From positions 5,025,161 through 5,089,160 of the forward strand of contig NW_009799099.1 of assembly GCF_000213175.1 (NCBI RefSeq): 64,000 nt of DNA, in the 5' to 3' direction. The DNA comes from Neurospora tetrasperma FGSC 2508. Its lineage: Eukaryota > Ascomycota > Sordariomycetes > Sordariales > Sordariaceae. The notes under the pieces are model-generated. The model was not told the origin of the DNA, did no database searches, and was given only the letters and a program-made list of their open reading frames with translations. A program made the translations under genes and the position numbers. This document shows, piece after piece, positions 1-12,284 of this stretch. How positions within the stretch are numbered: position 1 is the stretch's first letter; every line of letters begins with the position of its first letter.

Positions 1-3000
1 GTTCGCTTCAATAAGATTTTCAGGGTCCAATTGCGAAACTGTCAGATCAGCGATTCTCGTAATTAACTCAGACTTACTTCTGGAGACAGCACCCGCTCGC
101 TGCTCTGGCCTGCAGCTCGGTTCTGGTTCTAGGTAGGGTTTAACGAGGTCAGGTGAGGTGAGCTGTTAGAACAAGAGAGAAAAAGGAAAGAAATAAAAGA
201 GAAAAAAAAGAAGAAAAAAACAAGGAAAGAAAACAAGATAGAGTGAAAGAAAGCGACAAAGTGCAAGGCAGTGGCACAGAGAGCGCTTGGCTTTTTAATA
301 GAACATGCCAGAATCTGGGTCGTCGGACTCTGATGCCAGACGCCTTAACGGTCAAGTTGGAAACCATGATTTGTGGACATACCAAATATGGAACTTCGAT
401 GGTTCTCGTGATCTATAATCCCGCCCAGGAGGTAAGGTATACTACACGTGTAGTCTAAGCTTACTTAGACCCATTAGAGGATCTCTGCATTCTCAAGGAG
501 CTGGATAGCTGGATCAGCAGCAAGCAACCCTCCACAATCATGCCCGGTCATGGTCACGGACGGTTTCATGTCAGCTTCGTTTCGTTTCGTTCTGCGTGTT
601 GCACATGTTCGTCCGTCTAGACTAGGCGCCTCAACCTTACCACGGATTTCGTTTCTTTCTAGCCAGCCTCCACAAGTAGTATACATACCTAATAGATACA
701 CACCATGTAGGAAGCTAAACCGCATCCATCAATCTCGATCAAATCGTCTATTGCTGTGCTTATAAACCAAAGTAAGACTTCTCTGCCCCCCCAGCTACCT
801 CTAGGCTCGAGCCAAGTCTATCCAAGGAGTTGGGGACGGACTATAACAACTGCCGTGGCCTCTTTCCTTTTTTTTTTTTTTTTTCTTGCCATAGTGTACC
901 GCTAAATCTCACCTCATGTCGGGCTCATCCCCGCGATTTACGAGCCAATCACATCGTTCGCTGCCCATCTACATGCTAGTGTAGAGGTACGTTGAGTGCC
1001 GGCCTGTAGGTCATTCCTGGAGTCTGATTGACCATGAAGAAGCGTGGGGATAAATTCGACTTGAGTGAGATTTGCAGTATTCGGTACCTCCATGTCGTTG
1101 ACGCCAGGCAGTATGGAGAATCAAGCCAGTAACATCGACTGTGTTCCAGTTGTCATGATGAACCGGCGGTGTGGGGCCCGTATGACCAATGAGAGTGCCA
1201 TGACTAGATACACCTTGACAGCGCAACTACCAACGTTCGTTGTGATTCTGCTTATGATGCATCTAAGAAAGAGGATAACGGTAGTAGCGATATAAAGATT
1301 TTATGGGGAATGAGAGGCGAAATAGTAAGCACAGTGTGCGAGGTAGGAAGTAGTCGGCTGCAGTTTACGCTAGGCGCTCTAATTGCAGTAAGCCGCCAAG
1401 GTAATGCAATGATAGAAATACCCTAATTCATGCTAAAGCGTGTGAAAAGTTACGTAGTTGAACGTATTGAAAACAGGTTGTTCTGAACTTTCGATGTTGA
1501 TCATGATGTGAAACAATGACATTTAGTAAGAATTGTTGGTTGCTGGCGCCTTAAGTTGATGCCAAGCCTGGGGTTTTTGGCTTGAGCTTGGAAGCTTGTA
1601 TGACCTCTTACAGTCGATTTATCCGGCTCGAGTAAAATAGTGTAGTGCTGTGCTGTGTTTACCTGTAGATGGATATAAACGCGTAGCGCGGTTTTCACGA
1701 GTCGCAAAGAACCTTGATTCTGTCACAAGAAATAACTAGTTTGCCGTGTGACTGCTCCCTGTGTCCTGTAGTCAAGTTATGCCGCGCCTGCGCGCTACCC
1801 TTTTGAATCCATGCAGAGGTGTGGAGCAGAGGTGTTTCCTCACACCTTCCTCCTTTCTCTTCCCTTTCCCCATGCTCCCATACCTATTAATGCGCTATAT
1901 GCGCTATATCAGTGTCTTGGTGGGCAGGAAGGAGAAAGAAGGAGACTTAGTTTGGTACACTCGTTTGAACCTATCAATTTTCCCAGATGAGCCTTGTAAG
2001 CCCAGCGTGCCAGTGTTGCTGACCACTTACCTTACGTGTAGGACCAATGGAGGGGGGTCCGGATCGTGATCGACATCCCAAACTATAATAATTCCCCTTG
2101 TCAACTTTCGTGGCTCTCGTGGCTTCCTCGTAAACGACCCGGAACACGGGGATCTCAGTTCAGCTCCAAGAACGCCTACCGCTGGCCTATTGTGGGGAAA
2201 TGTCTCAACCATCTCGGTTGTTGGGTGATAGAAATGGATGCCCCCTTCAGGTATGTAACTAAGTATAGGTAGGTTTAAAGACGGTAAACGTAACGTAGAA
2301 TTTCATTGTTAGGCGGGTGGTGAACTCGAGTGGCACTACAGAGTCGGCGTCTGTCGGCCCTAGCGGCGGAAGATTTGGGAGTCAAGCAACGAGAATTGAC
2401 ATAGTGTACATCCTCGAGGAATCCCTGAGAAACACATGATCGCCAAAAGGATGACAATGTGACTATCAGAAAAATACGTGAGCTTGCGTTGCATGTCATA
2501 AATCCACTGCAATTTGTGTTTCATTCGGCACTTACTAGCCTAGCGGGTATGTTGCGATCTCCCGTGATATTCAACGAGCGCTGACGTCTGTTCTTCTGTG
2601 GGTGAGAGATAACCTGGGTCACACACAGCATAACACTTGATTCCTTATTGGATTGTTCGTAACGGGATTGTAGATGACATAAGAGTTGAAAACGAGTAAT
2701 TTCTTATGTTGCAACTATGATATTTGTCGTTCTATTACCATTTTTGTCCAGACGTTGCTTCTGGTGAACTTCTTTCTGTGACCATGAACCAATAATCTCA
2801 CAGAACTGGAGAAGAGCTGCTCCTCAAACCAGCAGGAAAGTCGGTCGGCGCGCGACGCTGCTTGATACGCACGGAACACAGTCGATTTTAGTACTAGGCT
2901 GTGTAATGTATAGTGCGGCAGGTACGTATTTTATCCATGGAGAGGTCATAACCACTGGAAAGGCGGGATTATTTATATCGGGGTTATGCATGTCAGTATA

Positions 3001-3541
3001 TACTGTGCTTGTTGAGCGAGGGCGGCCCCATGATCCTAGAGCATTCTCTTTTTTTTTTTTTTTTTTTTGGTAATTTTATTCAGCCAGCTCTGCATCACAG
3101 TTGTTCCAAAGCCTTCGCCCTTTTCGAATCATAGCAGAAGTGTGGTGGTTGCGCTCGAACACACATCCTAACCAAGATCGCCAAAGACCTTTATTCCGAT
3201 GCATAACATTTTGCGGGGCCCTCGTCTGGAGATGGCAGGGTCTTGAAACGTACCCTCGAGTTGATTCGGGGACAGAAGCGAAAATCACGACCACCTGGTA
3301 AGCAACCACGTTATAGCAAGGCCTCAAGCTTGTAGATAGGGGCCGGCTATTGACAATCGCACACGTTGAGGCAACCTTACTCGTCAACTAACGATTGCCC
3401 AGATGTGATGAAGGCAGCAACGTTGTGTGTGATAAAGCCCGAAGTCGGGGACTGGCACCCCATTGTTGCCAAGCTGGCGCTGAGGCTCGTGTGATGCGTA
3501 TACCGAGGAACATTTTGTCTCGGGTGCGAGGGATAGCCGGG
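1..3541. other. Gene-free stretch upstream of the RRN10-like gene
   Basis: I see no convincing gene here. Open frames are short (about 100 codons or fewer), overlap on both strands and resemble no family I know. There is a purine-rich tract at about 175-240 (A-rich with G) and homopolymer T runs at about 868-884 and 3050-3068. The stretch is probably intergenic; a decayed element cannot be excluded by eye. Confidence 0.5.
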
Positions 3542-4327
3542 TCATATTTCGGCTGCTGTAACATCGTCGTCACGTCGGATCTTCCTTTTCTTCTTTCGCC
3601 GCTTTTTTTCCGGAGTCGCTCCTTGGTCACCATCCGCGACTGGTTGTTGATCGACAACAGCAGGGGTGTCGAGAGTCCGTTCATCAGCAAGTGGCAACTT
3701 GGACTCCGTGAATGGCTCAGTCAGAACGAGGTCCCCTCTCTTCCCCATAGCCTCGCGACTTGCTTCTTCAAGTAGGATGCCAAAGGCAAGTAGAGCGGTT
3801 TCATCCATGCTCCTCTCATCAATGGTTCGAGAGCCAATGACACAACGCGGACCGAGGCGAAGGGCCATTGCGTCGTAGTAGTTGCTGGTGTACCCATGGA
3901 TGGACTTTAAGAGGTCGCTGTCAGGGAGAAGATGATGTCCGCCGTCGGGTAGATGCTCGCTGGCCCAGTAGATGTCATTCTCTTCATAGCGAACAGGTGC
4001 GCCCTTGCGGCGGAAGAGGACTTCCTCAGGCGCGTACCTGGGGTCGCGGGAAGAGTGCAGCCCAGAGGACCGATTTGGTCGTTTACTTGAGGAGTCGTTT
4101 CGGCGTGAAGCACCTGATTGAGATCGGTCGTTCAAGGTCACGTTACCTGGAAGGGAGTTAGATGACAAAGTTCACACAGATTTCGGGCAAAGGCGACATC
4201 AAAAAGACGAGGCGACGAACATACCGGCAACGGCATCGTAGACGTTCAGTTCACGTCCTCGACTCTCTTTTCTCGACGGGCGTAGTTCCTCGTCGGAATA
4301 GTCACTGGGGGCTGGTGACGAGGTCAT
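3542..4327 (-). CDS. RRN10-like subunit of the RNA polymerase I upstream activation factor
   Basis: Predicted 235-residue protein from two exons (4327-4225 and 4146-3542) joined across a 78-nt GTATGT...CAG intron; removing it keeps the frame and restores a continuous N-terminus. The start at 4327 is chosen because it gives the motif NVYDAV at residues 28-33, which lines up with the N-terminus of yeast Rrn10. Further matches are an EEVLFRRKGAP segment, a PDSDLLKSIHGYTSNYYDAM segment and a DETALLAFGILLEE helix, in the same order as in Rrn10. In yeast, Rrn10 belongs to the upstream activation factor (with Rrn5, Rrn9, Uaf30 and histones) that recruits core factor to the rDNA promoter in the nucleolus. 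The C-terminus is a Lys/Arg-rich tail (KKRRKKKRKIRR), probably a nuclear or nucleolar signal. The family call rests on recalled motif similarity, not a search. Confidence 0.75.
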
Positions 4328-5288
4328 GTTGGAAAGAAGTGGTAGATATGGGGTGATATGGATGTGATTTCCCGCTGTGAGATTGGCAACTGAGGAAAGT
4401 GGAAGAGTATTTCGAAACTTTCGTTCCCTTCAGCCAGCGGGACGACGGCGCGTAACAGGAAAGTTTTGTGTTCTGCCCGAAACACTGCTCCCCATTTCAA
4501 CCAGAAGAAGGAGCTACACGGATTTCTCTATCGGTCCCGCTCTGAGAAAGTGAGAATATAGGTAAATTCTTGACTTTAGTTGATCAAGGAAATATTGAAG
4601 CATCAAAAAAATCCAGTCTGTTTCCTCCTTGGTGGCTAGAGAAAGACGGTGGTCGTACCTCTACCGACGACAAAAAGGTTCAAGACGGGACTGCCCGGCA
4701 GGCAATGGGCGGGGAATTCGGTTGGAATTGTCCCTACGTACTGCCCCTGCCCCTGGGTGGCCCGTGTTTTTGCATCCAACACGCCAAAGGACCCCGCGTT
4801 CAACCGCAGTGGCCCCGCTCACTCCCGTCACTGCAGGTGCAAGCTTCCTGTTCTGTGCAGCGGCATTCCAGCGGTGAGATGAACCTCAAGGGACTGGAAA
4901 CAACGTCGCATCACGGAAAAGCAACAACGTCGGCTTGGTGGCTCACTCAATCTTTCCTCATTCATCCTCACTCAATGCAGTGTCCATCCAAGCAGCACAA
5001 AAGATATTATCGATATTTTCGGCCCGCCTAATGGAATAGCTGTTTTCACCCTCCCTCTGCCACTCGAGGTGATGATGCTTCCCCGTCTGTAATGTAGCAA
5101 AATGGGTTGCAATCCGACGAAAGCCAAGGCATCCGACAGTCTGGGTACGGTCCTCCATCCGGTCGCTAGTTCATCAGCCCAAGCCCGCCATGAGACCTCT
5201 ATCCTGCATAGACTGCCCTTGCACGTCATGGTCCACGCTATTTAAACCCGATCCGTCCTGACACCGCGTCTTGGCTGTCACCATCAAC
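4328..5288. other. Intergenic region between the RRN10-like gene and the WD-repeat relic
   Basis: No gene recognised. Open frames of up to 153 codons at 4570-5031 have no recognisable domain, and three overlapping frames are open at once, which argues against coding. A TATTTAAA-like box at about 5239 lies some 50 nt before the ATG at 5289, where the promoter of the now broken WD-repeat gene would be expected. Confidence 0.4.
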
Positions 5289-6678
5289 ATGAAGGCCGAT
5301 CATCAACTTAGCACATTTCTTTCGCTCTGCTCCACGGTTCCGCTTTGATGGCGGAGAGCGGACGGCAACCTCGCTTGCTGGCTGGGGTACGGGTCGGCGG
5401 GCTCGGGCGGGTCACCAACCCGGAATCCACTCTTCAACCGGCGTTCCTCTGGGCTCATCAAGCCGGACCACGTAAGTGCTTTGGTTCTCAAAGGGCTCGA
5501 AGGGAGAATGTAGGTACCGCTTGGGCGTTTGTTCGTCTACTCCTGGCTCCTTGCTAATTGCCCTGGAGCAGACTGGTCTACAAATACGGCACGCTTGGTT
5601 GGCACGTTTGAGCTGGGTGCAAAGGTTTCTTCACACGCCACCTCACCCATCGCCTTTCATCTGCTTGTTGCTTGCGGAACACAGCGTTTGGGCGCCCGGC
5701 TCGTCGACCTGCCTTCTTCGGCTGCCGTCCAGTCTCTTGTCTCTCATGGCCAGATAAATGGCTCTGCTGCTGCGAACCTGGCTGTGACCTGGTCACTTGT
5801 TCATGACCATATTGTGGCCAGCGGATCAGCCGATGGTGTCGCGCGTCTCTGGAATATCAGGCGGCACAGTACGCTCATTGGCCTTTTGGACTAAGAGGAC
5901 CGCCTAGGAGTTATATACCCTAGTAGAATGGACAGTTCAGGCCATGTTCAGCGTGCCTTATATCAGGATTCTTTGAGATTTGGGTATCTGTGCCTTAGCG
6001 AAGGTGCACAACGGGCCAGTAAACGGTTTGACCTGGACAGATGACGGTGCGTACATTGTGTCTGCAGGTCACAATCGCCAATTTTGTGTTTGGGATACCG
6101 CTACAGGGGCGAACACTTTGGCGAGCTCTGGCCACAACCATCCGAAATGATTACAATGGACATATGACAATGTTTGTCTCGCCTTCACGACTTACTCCAC
6201 GAAAGAAGGAGTTTTTGTTCTATCCGAATAAGAATGGGATGCTGGTTACAGGTTTACATGAGGGTACCCTTATTATCAGGCTACGCGGCATGGGTCCTGC
6301 TGTGGCAGCTACTCGTCAGGTCTACAAAATCGACAGTCTGACTAGTGACTCGACGAGTATCCGTGCACAGAGGGGAGAACGAACGACCAGAAACTTTCTC
6401 TCCAGCAGTACGTATCAAGTAACCAGTGCCCCTTTCGCTTGGTATATGCTAATGTTGGTAATAGTCGTCTGGAGAGGAACTGAGCCAATGTCGCTGATGG
6501 CATCTGCAGTGGACATTCCGACGGACATATCCGTGCCTGGACACCCCAGCTAGAGGCCCTTGACAAGGAAGATGAAAGCACCAGTATCGAAGAGGCCACT
6601 GGAGCTCGAGTGAAGAAGCGCAAAGTGCTGGATGATGTTTTCCGAACCTTGATGGGTAGGCAGGTCTCGTTTTCCTGA
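5289..6678 (+). pseudogene. Relic of a CSA/ERCC8-like WD40-repeat DNA repair gene
   Basis: Several segments match fungal homologues of CSA (ERCC8, S. pombe ckn1), the WD40 subunit of the CUL4-type ubiquitin ligase in transcription-coupled repair. Recognisable pieces, in order, are RFDGGERTAT (about 5341), a GAKVSSHATSPIA...LLVACGTQ...VRLVDL-like stretch (5590-5730), the WD block HDHIVASGSADGVARLW (5800-5855), VNGLTWTDDGAYIVSAGHNRQFCVWD (6016-6093), FYPNKNGMLV...LHEGT and RGMGPAVAATR (6220-6320), SGHSDGHIRAWTP (6513-6550), and the C-terminus KKRKVLDDVFRTLMG plus RQVSFS before TGA at 6676. These lie in different frames, with a stop after about 5891, a shift near 6145 and another between about 6350 and 6490. 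No intron set I tried repairs this. Gene order and both ends are preserved, so the copy decayed in place. Confidence 0.72.
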
Positions 6679-7519
6679 AGCGTTGTCTAATCTCCTCCGG
6701 GGACACAACTCTCTACACTTGTCCTCGCGCGCCTTATAATGGGGGATGGAGTTACTCGGCGCTCCCGTTTTCACAAACATGAACCTAGCGAACCTGAAAT
6801 CGGCGAAGACCGGCGATTATGGTCGCCGACTTCCTCGTCTCGGGAAGTACACAATGAAACTCGTGATCATGCAGATCAAATTTTCGTTATGGCTTTTCAA
6901 GTCACTGTTGGTTTTGTCGCCAACAGCATTGCTCTTGACAGACACACCTTCCTGAAGCGAGTGCTGGTATGAGTGGAACGGCCATCCTATAAGAGATATA
7001 CCATTGACCGTGATGGGTCATTGACCGGAAACACGCAATCATACCCCGGTCATGGTGGAGCAGCCCGTCGTCCATCCGTGGGGAAATAAGACATGTCTCG
7101 GACTTCCTCGGTCTTGTTGGCTCCTTTGTCGCCATTCCATGCATTGGCGACAACGCTTGCTGGTCATGCGAAGCACGTCAACGCGCCGGTCAATGTTGAA
7201 CCTCATCCGCCTTCTCGTTTGGGAACATACATGCGTATATTCCGGTGAACTAGGTATTAAGAATACGAGGAAGGCAATGTCGGGTCGATATCGGTTGCTG
7301 GATCATGCCGAGCATCTCTCTCTGACCTGGCCAACACCCGGGGATCCGGCATCTTCGGTGGTTCGGGCAGCGGAGCGGATCCAGGGTCTTGCAGTGTGGG
7401 GTTTTTGGCTTTTGACGGACCGCGGTGCCCACAAAAAGAATTGTGCCCCCACTTCGAGACTATGGGTTTCCCACAACATTGAAAAGAACCTCATACAAGC
7501 CCGTTTTCCAACAACACAA
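6679..7519. other. Unassigned stretch between the WD-repeat relic and the tRNA
   Basis: Several frames contain protein-like pieces, for example a hydrophobic run near 6840-6960 and a RHVSDFLGLVGSFVAIP piece near 7085-7130. Each is interrupted within about 30-60 codons. It could be a second decayed gene continuing the damage seen in the WD-repeat relic, but I do not recognise the family. Confidence 0.25.
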
Positions 7520-7591
7520 GGTCCGCTGGCTCAATGGCAGAGCGTCTGACTACGAATCAGGAGGTTCCAGGTTCGACCCCTGGGTGGATCG
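7520..7591 (+). tRNA. tRNA-Arg (anticodon ACG), no intron
   Basis: A full cloverleaf can be drawn. The acceptor stem GGTCCGC (7520-7526) pairs with GTGGATC (7584-7590) with two G-U pairs, and the discriminator is G7591. The D arm is GCTC-AATGGCA-GAGC. The anticodon arm is TCTGA-CTACGAA-TCAGG, giving anticodon ACG at 7552-7554, which reads CGN arginine codons after A34 to inosine editing. The variable loop is five bases. The T arm is CCAGG-TTCGACC-CCTGG. A-box (TGGCTCAATGG) and B-box (GGTTCGACC) promoter elements are intact, so the gene is probably transcribed by RNA polymerase III. CCA is not encoded, as expected in a eukaryote. Confidence 0.96.
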
Positions 7592-7594
7592 ATC

Positions 7595-7604
7595 TTTTTC
7601 TTTT
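7595..7604 (+). terminator. Polymerase III T-run terminator of tRNA-Arg
   Basis: Five T followed by C and four more T begin three bases after the tRNA discriminator base, the usual position and form of an RNA polymerase III termination signal. Confidence 0.8.
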
Positions 7605-10600
7605 GCCTCTCCTGCGATTTGTTGCGCGCATGAGGATGAATAATAATTCTGCCTGTTCGTTGTCAGCTTTTTGTCATCGAAATCCACAATCCTCTTTTTA
7701 CGTCCTTTGCCTGTCCCTGACTAGGCCTTTCACTAATCCCCCTTTAGTGAGGTGCAAGAAACCAAGCCCGGCAGATGGTGCTCAAGTAAAAGCACCTTGA
7801 TGGTTTTCACTCTATACGATCAATGTCCCTTCATGTTATTCTGCCCTCTTCGATGGACGAAACGTATAGGAGCCGGTCGAAAGCAGGGATCGTTGAATGC
7901 AATCCCCCCTTCACTTCCCCCTCCTCCTTTCTCAGATGCCAGATCTCCCTTTCAAATATCCAATCTTCGAGCGTAGTGTGCTCTCCACACCGCACCTCGC
8001 TGAAGTGTATGGCTTGGTCTAGCTGTTGGCTATCAATTCTTCCCTCTTCCAAGATGTCACTCGGCCCCTCTTACTATCTGTTCCCCAATCAGTCTTCTGC
8101 CCGTGATCCGACCCTTGTTTACTGATACGGTCAGTGGCCGCAAGACTGGGGGATATGGCCGGCACCGACAGTCTGGTTCAGAGGAGCCGCGGATGCATAG
8201 GCCTGTCATCCGGGTGCGCGTCAGACGCAAGATGGAAAGGCTTGGCGGGTTCAAGGGGGCAGAAGAGCGTGCATTGAAGTTGAGGAACAGCACTTGGCCT
8301 CCACAGCCGTACCCTACCTTTTTGTACTTACACCGTCGTTCATTTATCTGCGAAAAGCGCCGAATCTGGCAACGCTTCGGTGTAAACATCGCCTAGTCTC
8401 AACTCTGAATTCCACGGGCCACCGTCTTGTCTCACCAGGGAGCGACAGCACGCTACTCCGTTGAGTTCGTCTAGTAGCCATGGCAGAGAGCGGGAAACAG
8501 GGGCACGGGGATAAAGAACGAAAGACCGACAAATTCCTACCAATTTTGAAGCCAACTCAGGCGAAAGAGCACAGCAAGATTGCCCCTGTTGGGTCCCGCC
8601 CTCTCAACCCCGTTTTTCTTTCACGGGATAAAGATCTGCGCTTCCGGATCTTTTTCTCTCTTTTCTTTTTCAGCCCCATAAGGACAATCAATGTAAGTAC
8701 AGCGACCGAAACACGGGGCAAGGCACATTCTCAGCTCAGTGACTTGCTTACCTCTAATCTTACAAACTTGATCCCTGTAGGCCAATGATTCCGCACGCCT
8801 CACTTTCTCTCTTGATTTACTCTGCTTATTCCAAATTGGACAGTCATGTCCGTTGTTCTTACAATTACGTCTTTATCATTGAGCGAGCATGACTGGGTGA
8901 GGATGGGCCGCTAGATGGCGGCTATTTCCCGGTTACCACTAGGGAAGATGGTGGGATGGAGAAAGATCTTGGATAACATTCATTGGCGATGTCTCCGGAG
9001 TTAAGAGTACCTTCTACGAATATGCTGTACAAGGGCCTATCTACCTCGCTCCCCGTTAACGCTCAGAAGTCCTCAACACTTTCGATATTGCATTACAGGA
9101 GAACTTGCGAACTCAGCACACACTGAACTGAGGATGACAGCCTATCTCGTCACACATTCCCTCCAAGGCCTTAGTTACCAAACAAGTCAAGTTTATGATT
9201 TCAGGTCAAGCCAAGTTGGGCAAGCCTGTAACCATGAATCACAAGGTTCATTTTTTTTTCTATATATGACCCCTCCACGGGCGAACTAACATCCATCGTG
9301 TTGCTATTGGCTTCCTCGCATAATTTCCACTCATCCTACAGACGATGAGCTCTTGCATGCAATAGCGGTCCCGTGTGAGACAAGATTTTTTAAGTACCAT
9401 ATCAGCTCATTGCAGGAACTGGAAGTGTCTCATTGCGCCAACCACTTCCTTGTCTTGTCCCAGCTTGCATCGCATATGGCTGTAGGGTGATGTTTATGGG
9501 GTGAGGTATCAGATGAACATACGACAGCCAGGTGCAGCTTTTTGTCAACAATGAATAGCACGGGCTCAGCCAAGAGCGGCGTCCCCAAGAGTTTCTCATT
9601 TTTTTCGGAGTTCACTCTGTGGGTGTCGGGTTGCTACCTCTAGGTTTCGGTCCGTTTGCGGTCGGCATTTCAAAACCAGGAACCTACCTACCATTTACAC
9701 ATTTGTCGCAGGAGGCTTTATTGCCAGTTCCATGATGAAGTAAACCGCTAAGGTTGGTCAAACAGGCATGATACACCATAATTGCAGATAGCCCTCATCC
9801 CACACGCTTCACGTAATGGTGGATATTTAGCAGATAGTCTGATACTGACATCGATATATTTGGTGGTTGTATTGGCAATATGAATCACCGCATTCCCTGT
9901 TTTCTATTCAACAGCCGCCAGGGCGACAACGAGAAGATCCGTTGACACTCATTCATCAAGCTGGCGAAGCCTAAACGTAGTCGCTTGGATGACGCCAACA
10001 GTGACCAGCTCTTGAATAGCGTCCTCTAGAAGCCCCCAAAAGCATTGACTACCTCTAGGACTCAGAGATTTTGTTTTCCTTTTCCCCCGGTACATTGCAA
10101 GTCAAAGCACAGCCATAGCCTTTGCGGGCTAGTTATTCGAACATGGTATGCCTCGGTTGGGAGTGTAGACGATGAACGACCATATGCCCTAGGAAAAGAC
10201 GAGATGTTGCTCTGTGCAAGAATGCGGGATCTACGGTTGGGTTATATGCTGGTTTCCGAGGGACCTCTAACAAGTTATCCTTACACCTGCTAATTGGTCT
10301 GCCGAGCATGATGACTTGGAATTCAGCGTCTGGCAAAGCTTAGCGCCGCCGGAAAGATTGAGCAGAGTAGTTTATGAAGGTATGGGTGAATCACCAGATT
10401 TATGAAAACCCATCCACTCCGACTTTATTACACAACGGTGATTCAAGCAAATGCACTTCCACGATATTTAATTCTTCGGCCGTGTGCAACATTTGTTACA
10501 GCACCTCAGAGCCTTGTCAGAGCCCGTACGCCCTCTATGTCCGGATTGAGAACCGTAAGCGATAGCCTTTCTTCCCAGTATACGGATCCGGATGATTATT

Positions 10601-12284
10601 TTACGTGGGGTCTGGACGTGGACACGACATTCGTATGGAATCCCTCTTATATCTGACAAGACGTTATCTCGATCACCTGGATCAGGCACGCTTGGGTCTG
10701 CCGAAGAATGCTAACGATCGAGGCCCCAGCTATATGGCTGGTAGTGAAAGAGTGTCAGCAGACCGAAAAGAAACAGTGCAGTTTCTAAATTCATCAACTA
10801 CAATCACTCTTTATTAACTTCCGGTGTCCCTCGTTTATACTGACAAAAAAATCAACAATTCTAAAAGGGGTATCCAAGGATCAAGAGTGCGGTACATGTA
10901 CTTCTTTTTGCCTCAAGCCGGTATAACTCTACAATTCGTAACTGCGTGCTACACAGGCGTATTTTGTGGTCAGCTACATGGACTCGAGATGAAAGGTTTC
11001 CGGGATTCGTTAATCCAAAGCCTCGCTCTGCGCTTGAAAGTGTCGGAGAAGTTCCCTACATCAATGGACCAACTGAAGGAGGTTGAGAATCAGGCAGATA
11101 AGGGCTCAGACTGGGCGTGCAGCTTCGGTAGGAGAAAACGGGATGAAGAACTTCGAGATGGAAGAAGAAGGAAGAACAATAGTGGTAATGTTAAAGTCAC
11201 GTTTCATCAAACATAGTTGGTATATATGATAATTTACCTTTTCGCCAACTTTAGGATCGCAGATGTATACGATTCCATCAATAACAGACCGAAACACCAC
11301 GACTCAAGATACGCACGCAAACAGACAAGGTGTCTGAAGTTTTGGTTCACACCTCACATAGTCACATACACATTTACAACCTCCGAAAGTCTATAGCAGG
11401 CCGATTGTGCTCCGTAAATGTGACTCAAATTCCACCTCTAGTCTCTGTCTTTCGCGTATAAAACTTCAAAATCCTCAATATCACCATCACCAACACCAAC
11501 ATCAGCATAACCACCACCACTATAATCATACCTCTTCTTGTGCATATAACAATATAGCCAAATAAACAAAGTAATTCAATCACATACGACCATAGATGGT
11601 AGAAAACTCGGGATCCCGTCCGCTCTCCCATAGATAAGCTACCAATCGGAAGCATGTCTATGGGAGGAGGTTTTTACAGGGGTTTGGATGACTCAGCTAA
11701 AAACGCCGCCGCCGTTTCTTGCAACCGTTTTCATTGCCTTCGCCATCGAGTGCACCGTTCCACTTACGCCAAGCCCAGCCGAGTGGGCTAGGCATACACT
11801 ACACAAGGTACTTACCCCTGCCATTTACCCCTGACACCTACTCCATATACTTAATACTTCTAACTGGGAGGTGTGGTTAGCTTTTGGGAAGCGTGGTTAG
11901 CTTTTGGGAAGCGTGGTTGGCTTTTGGGAGGTGTGGTTGGCTTTGGTAACCACTTTTCTCCGTACGTATATCACTTCAGGCGAGTTAGAGGGCCTCAAGA
12001 TATATATTGCGTCTTTACCCTCAGATTCCTGACTGAACCAAACAAGCACACTTCTGTCCATTCTCATTGCATTCATTATTTATCAATTCTTCCCGGTTGA
12101 TTCTACCGCATGAATTACGGCCCCTACCTTGTGAGGATTGCGTTGTTTTCATATGAAACCCTCCTTCCGAGTTTTCTAATGGATTTCTCCTCCCAAACAT
12201 ACTGAGCTCGTAAGCTATTGCAGCTTGAGAGGGTATTGTTTTGAGTCTCATGGTGCTGATCGCACTCCATCCCTATGCAATACG
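7605..12284. other. 4.7 kb with no recognisable gene
   Basis: Open frames are short and without recognisable domains. The longest, 10824-11216 (130 codons, plus strand), has a Lys/Arg-rich tail but no family I can name. A 20-bp tandem repeat lies at 11865-11946. A pyrimidine-rich stretch with CACCA/ACCAC repeats at about 11480-11530 is low complexity. The long gene-free distance, flanked by a repair-gene relic and a mobile-element relic, suggests old degraded repeat sequence. Confidence 0.35.
11865..11946 (+). repeat. Minisatellite, 20-bp unit, about four copies
   Basis: Four consecutive near-identical 20-mers of the form G(T/C)GTGGTT(A/G)GCTTTTGGGA(A/G); the last copy diverges at its 3' end. 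Differences between copies are mostly A/G or T/C transitions. Confidence 0.85.

Noticed and set aside
4570-5031. 153-codon plus-strand open frame
   Set aside because: Two other plus-strand frames are open over the same bases and none has a domain or coding-like composition.
8480-8788. 102-codon frame starting MAESGKQGHGDKERK
   Set aside because: Only the first third looks protein-like; the rest is low complexity with no splice-supported continuation and no known family.
10824-11216. 130-codon plus-strand frame with basic tail
   Set aside because: No domain, no clear promoter or splice context, in a long gene-free region; left uncalled.
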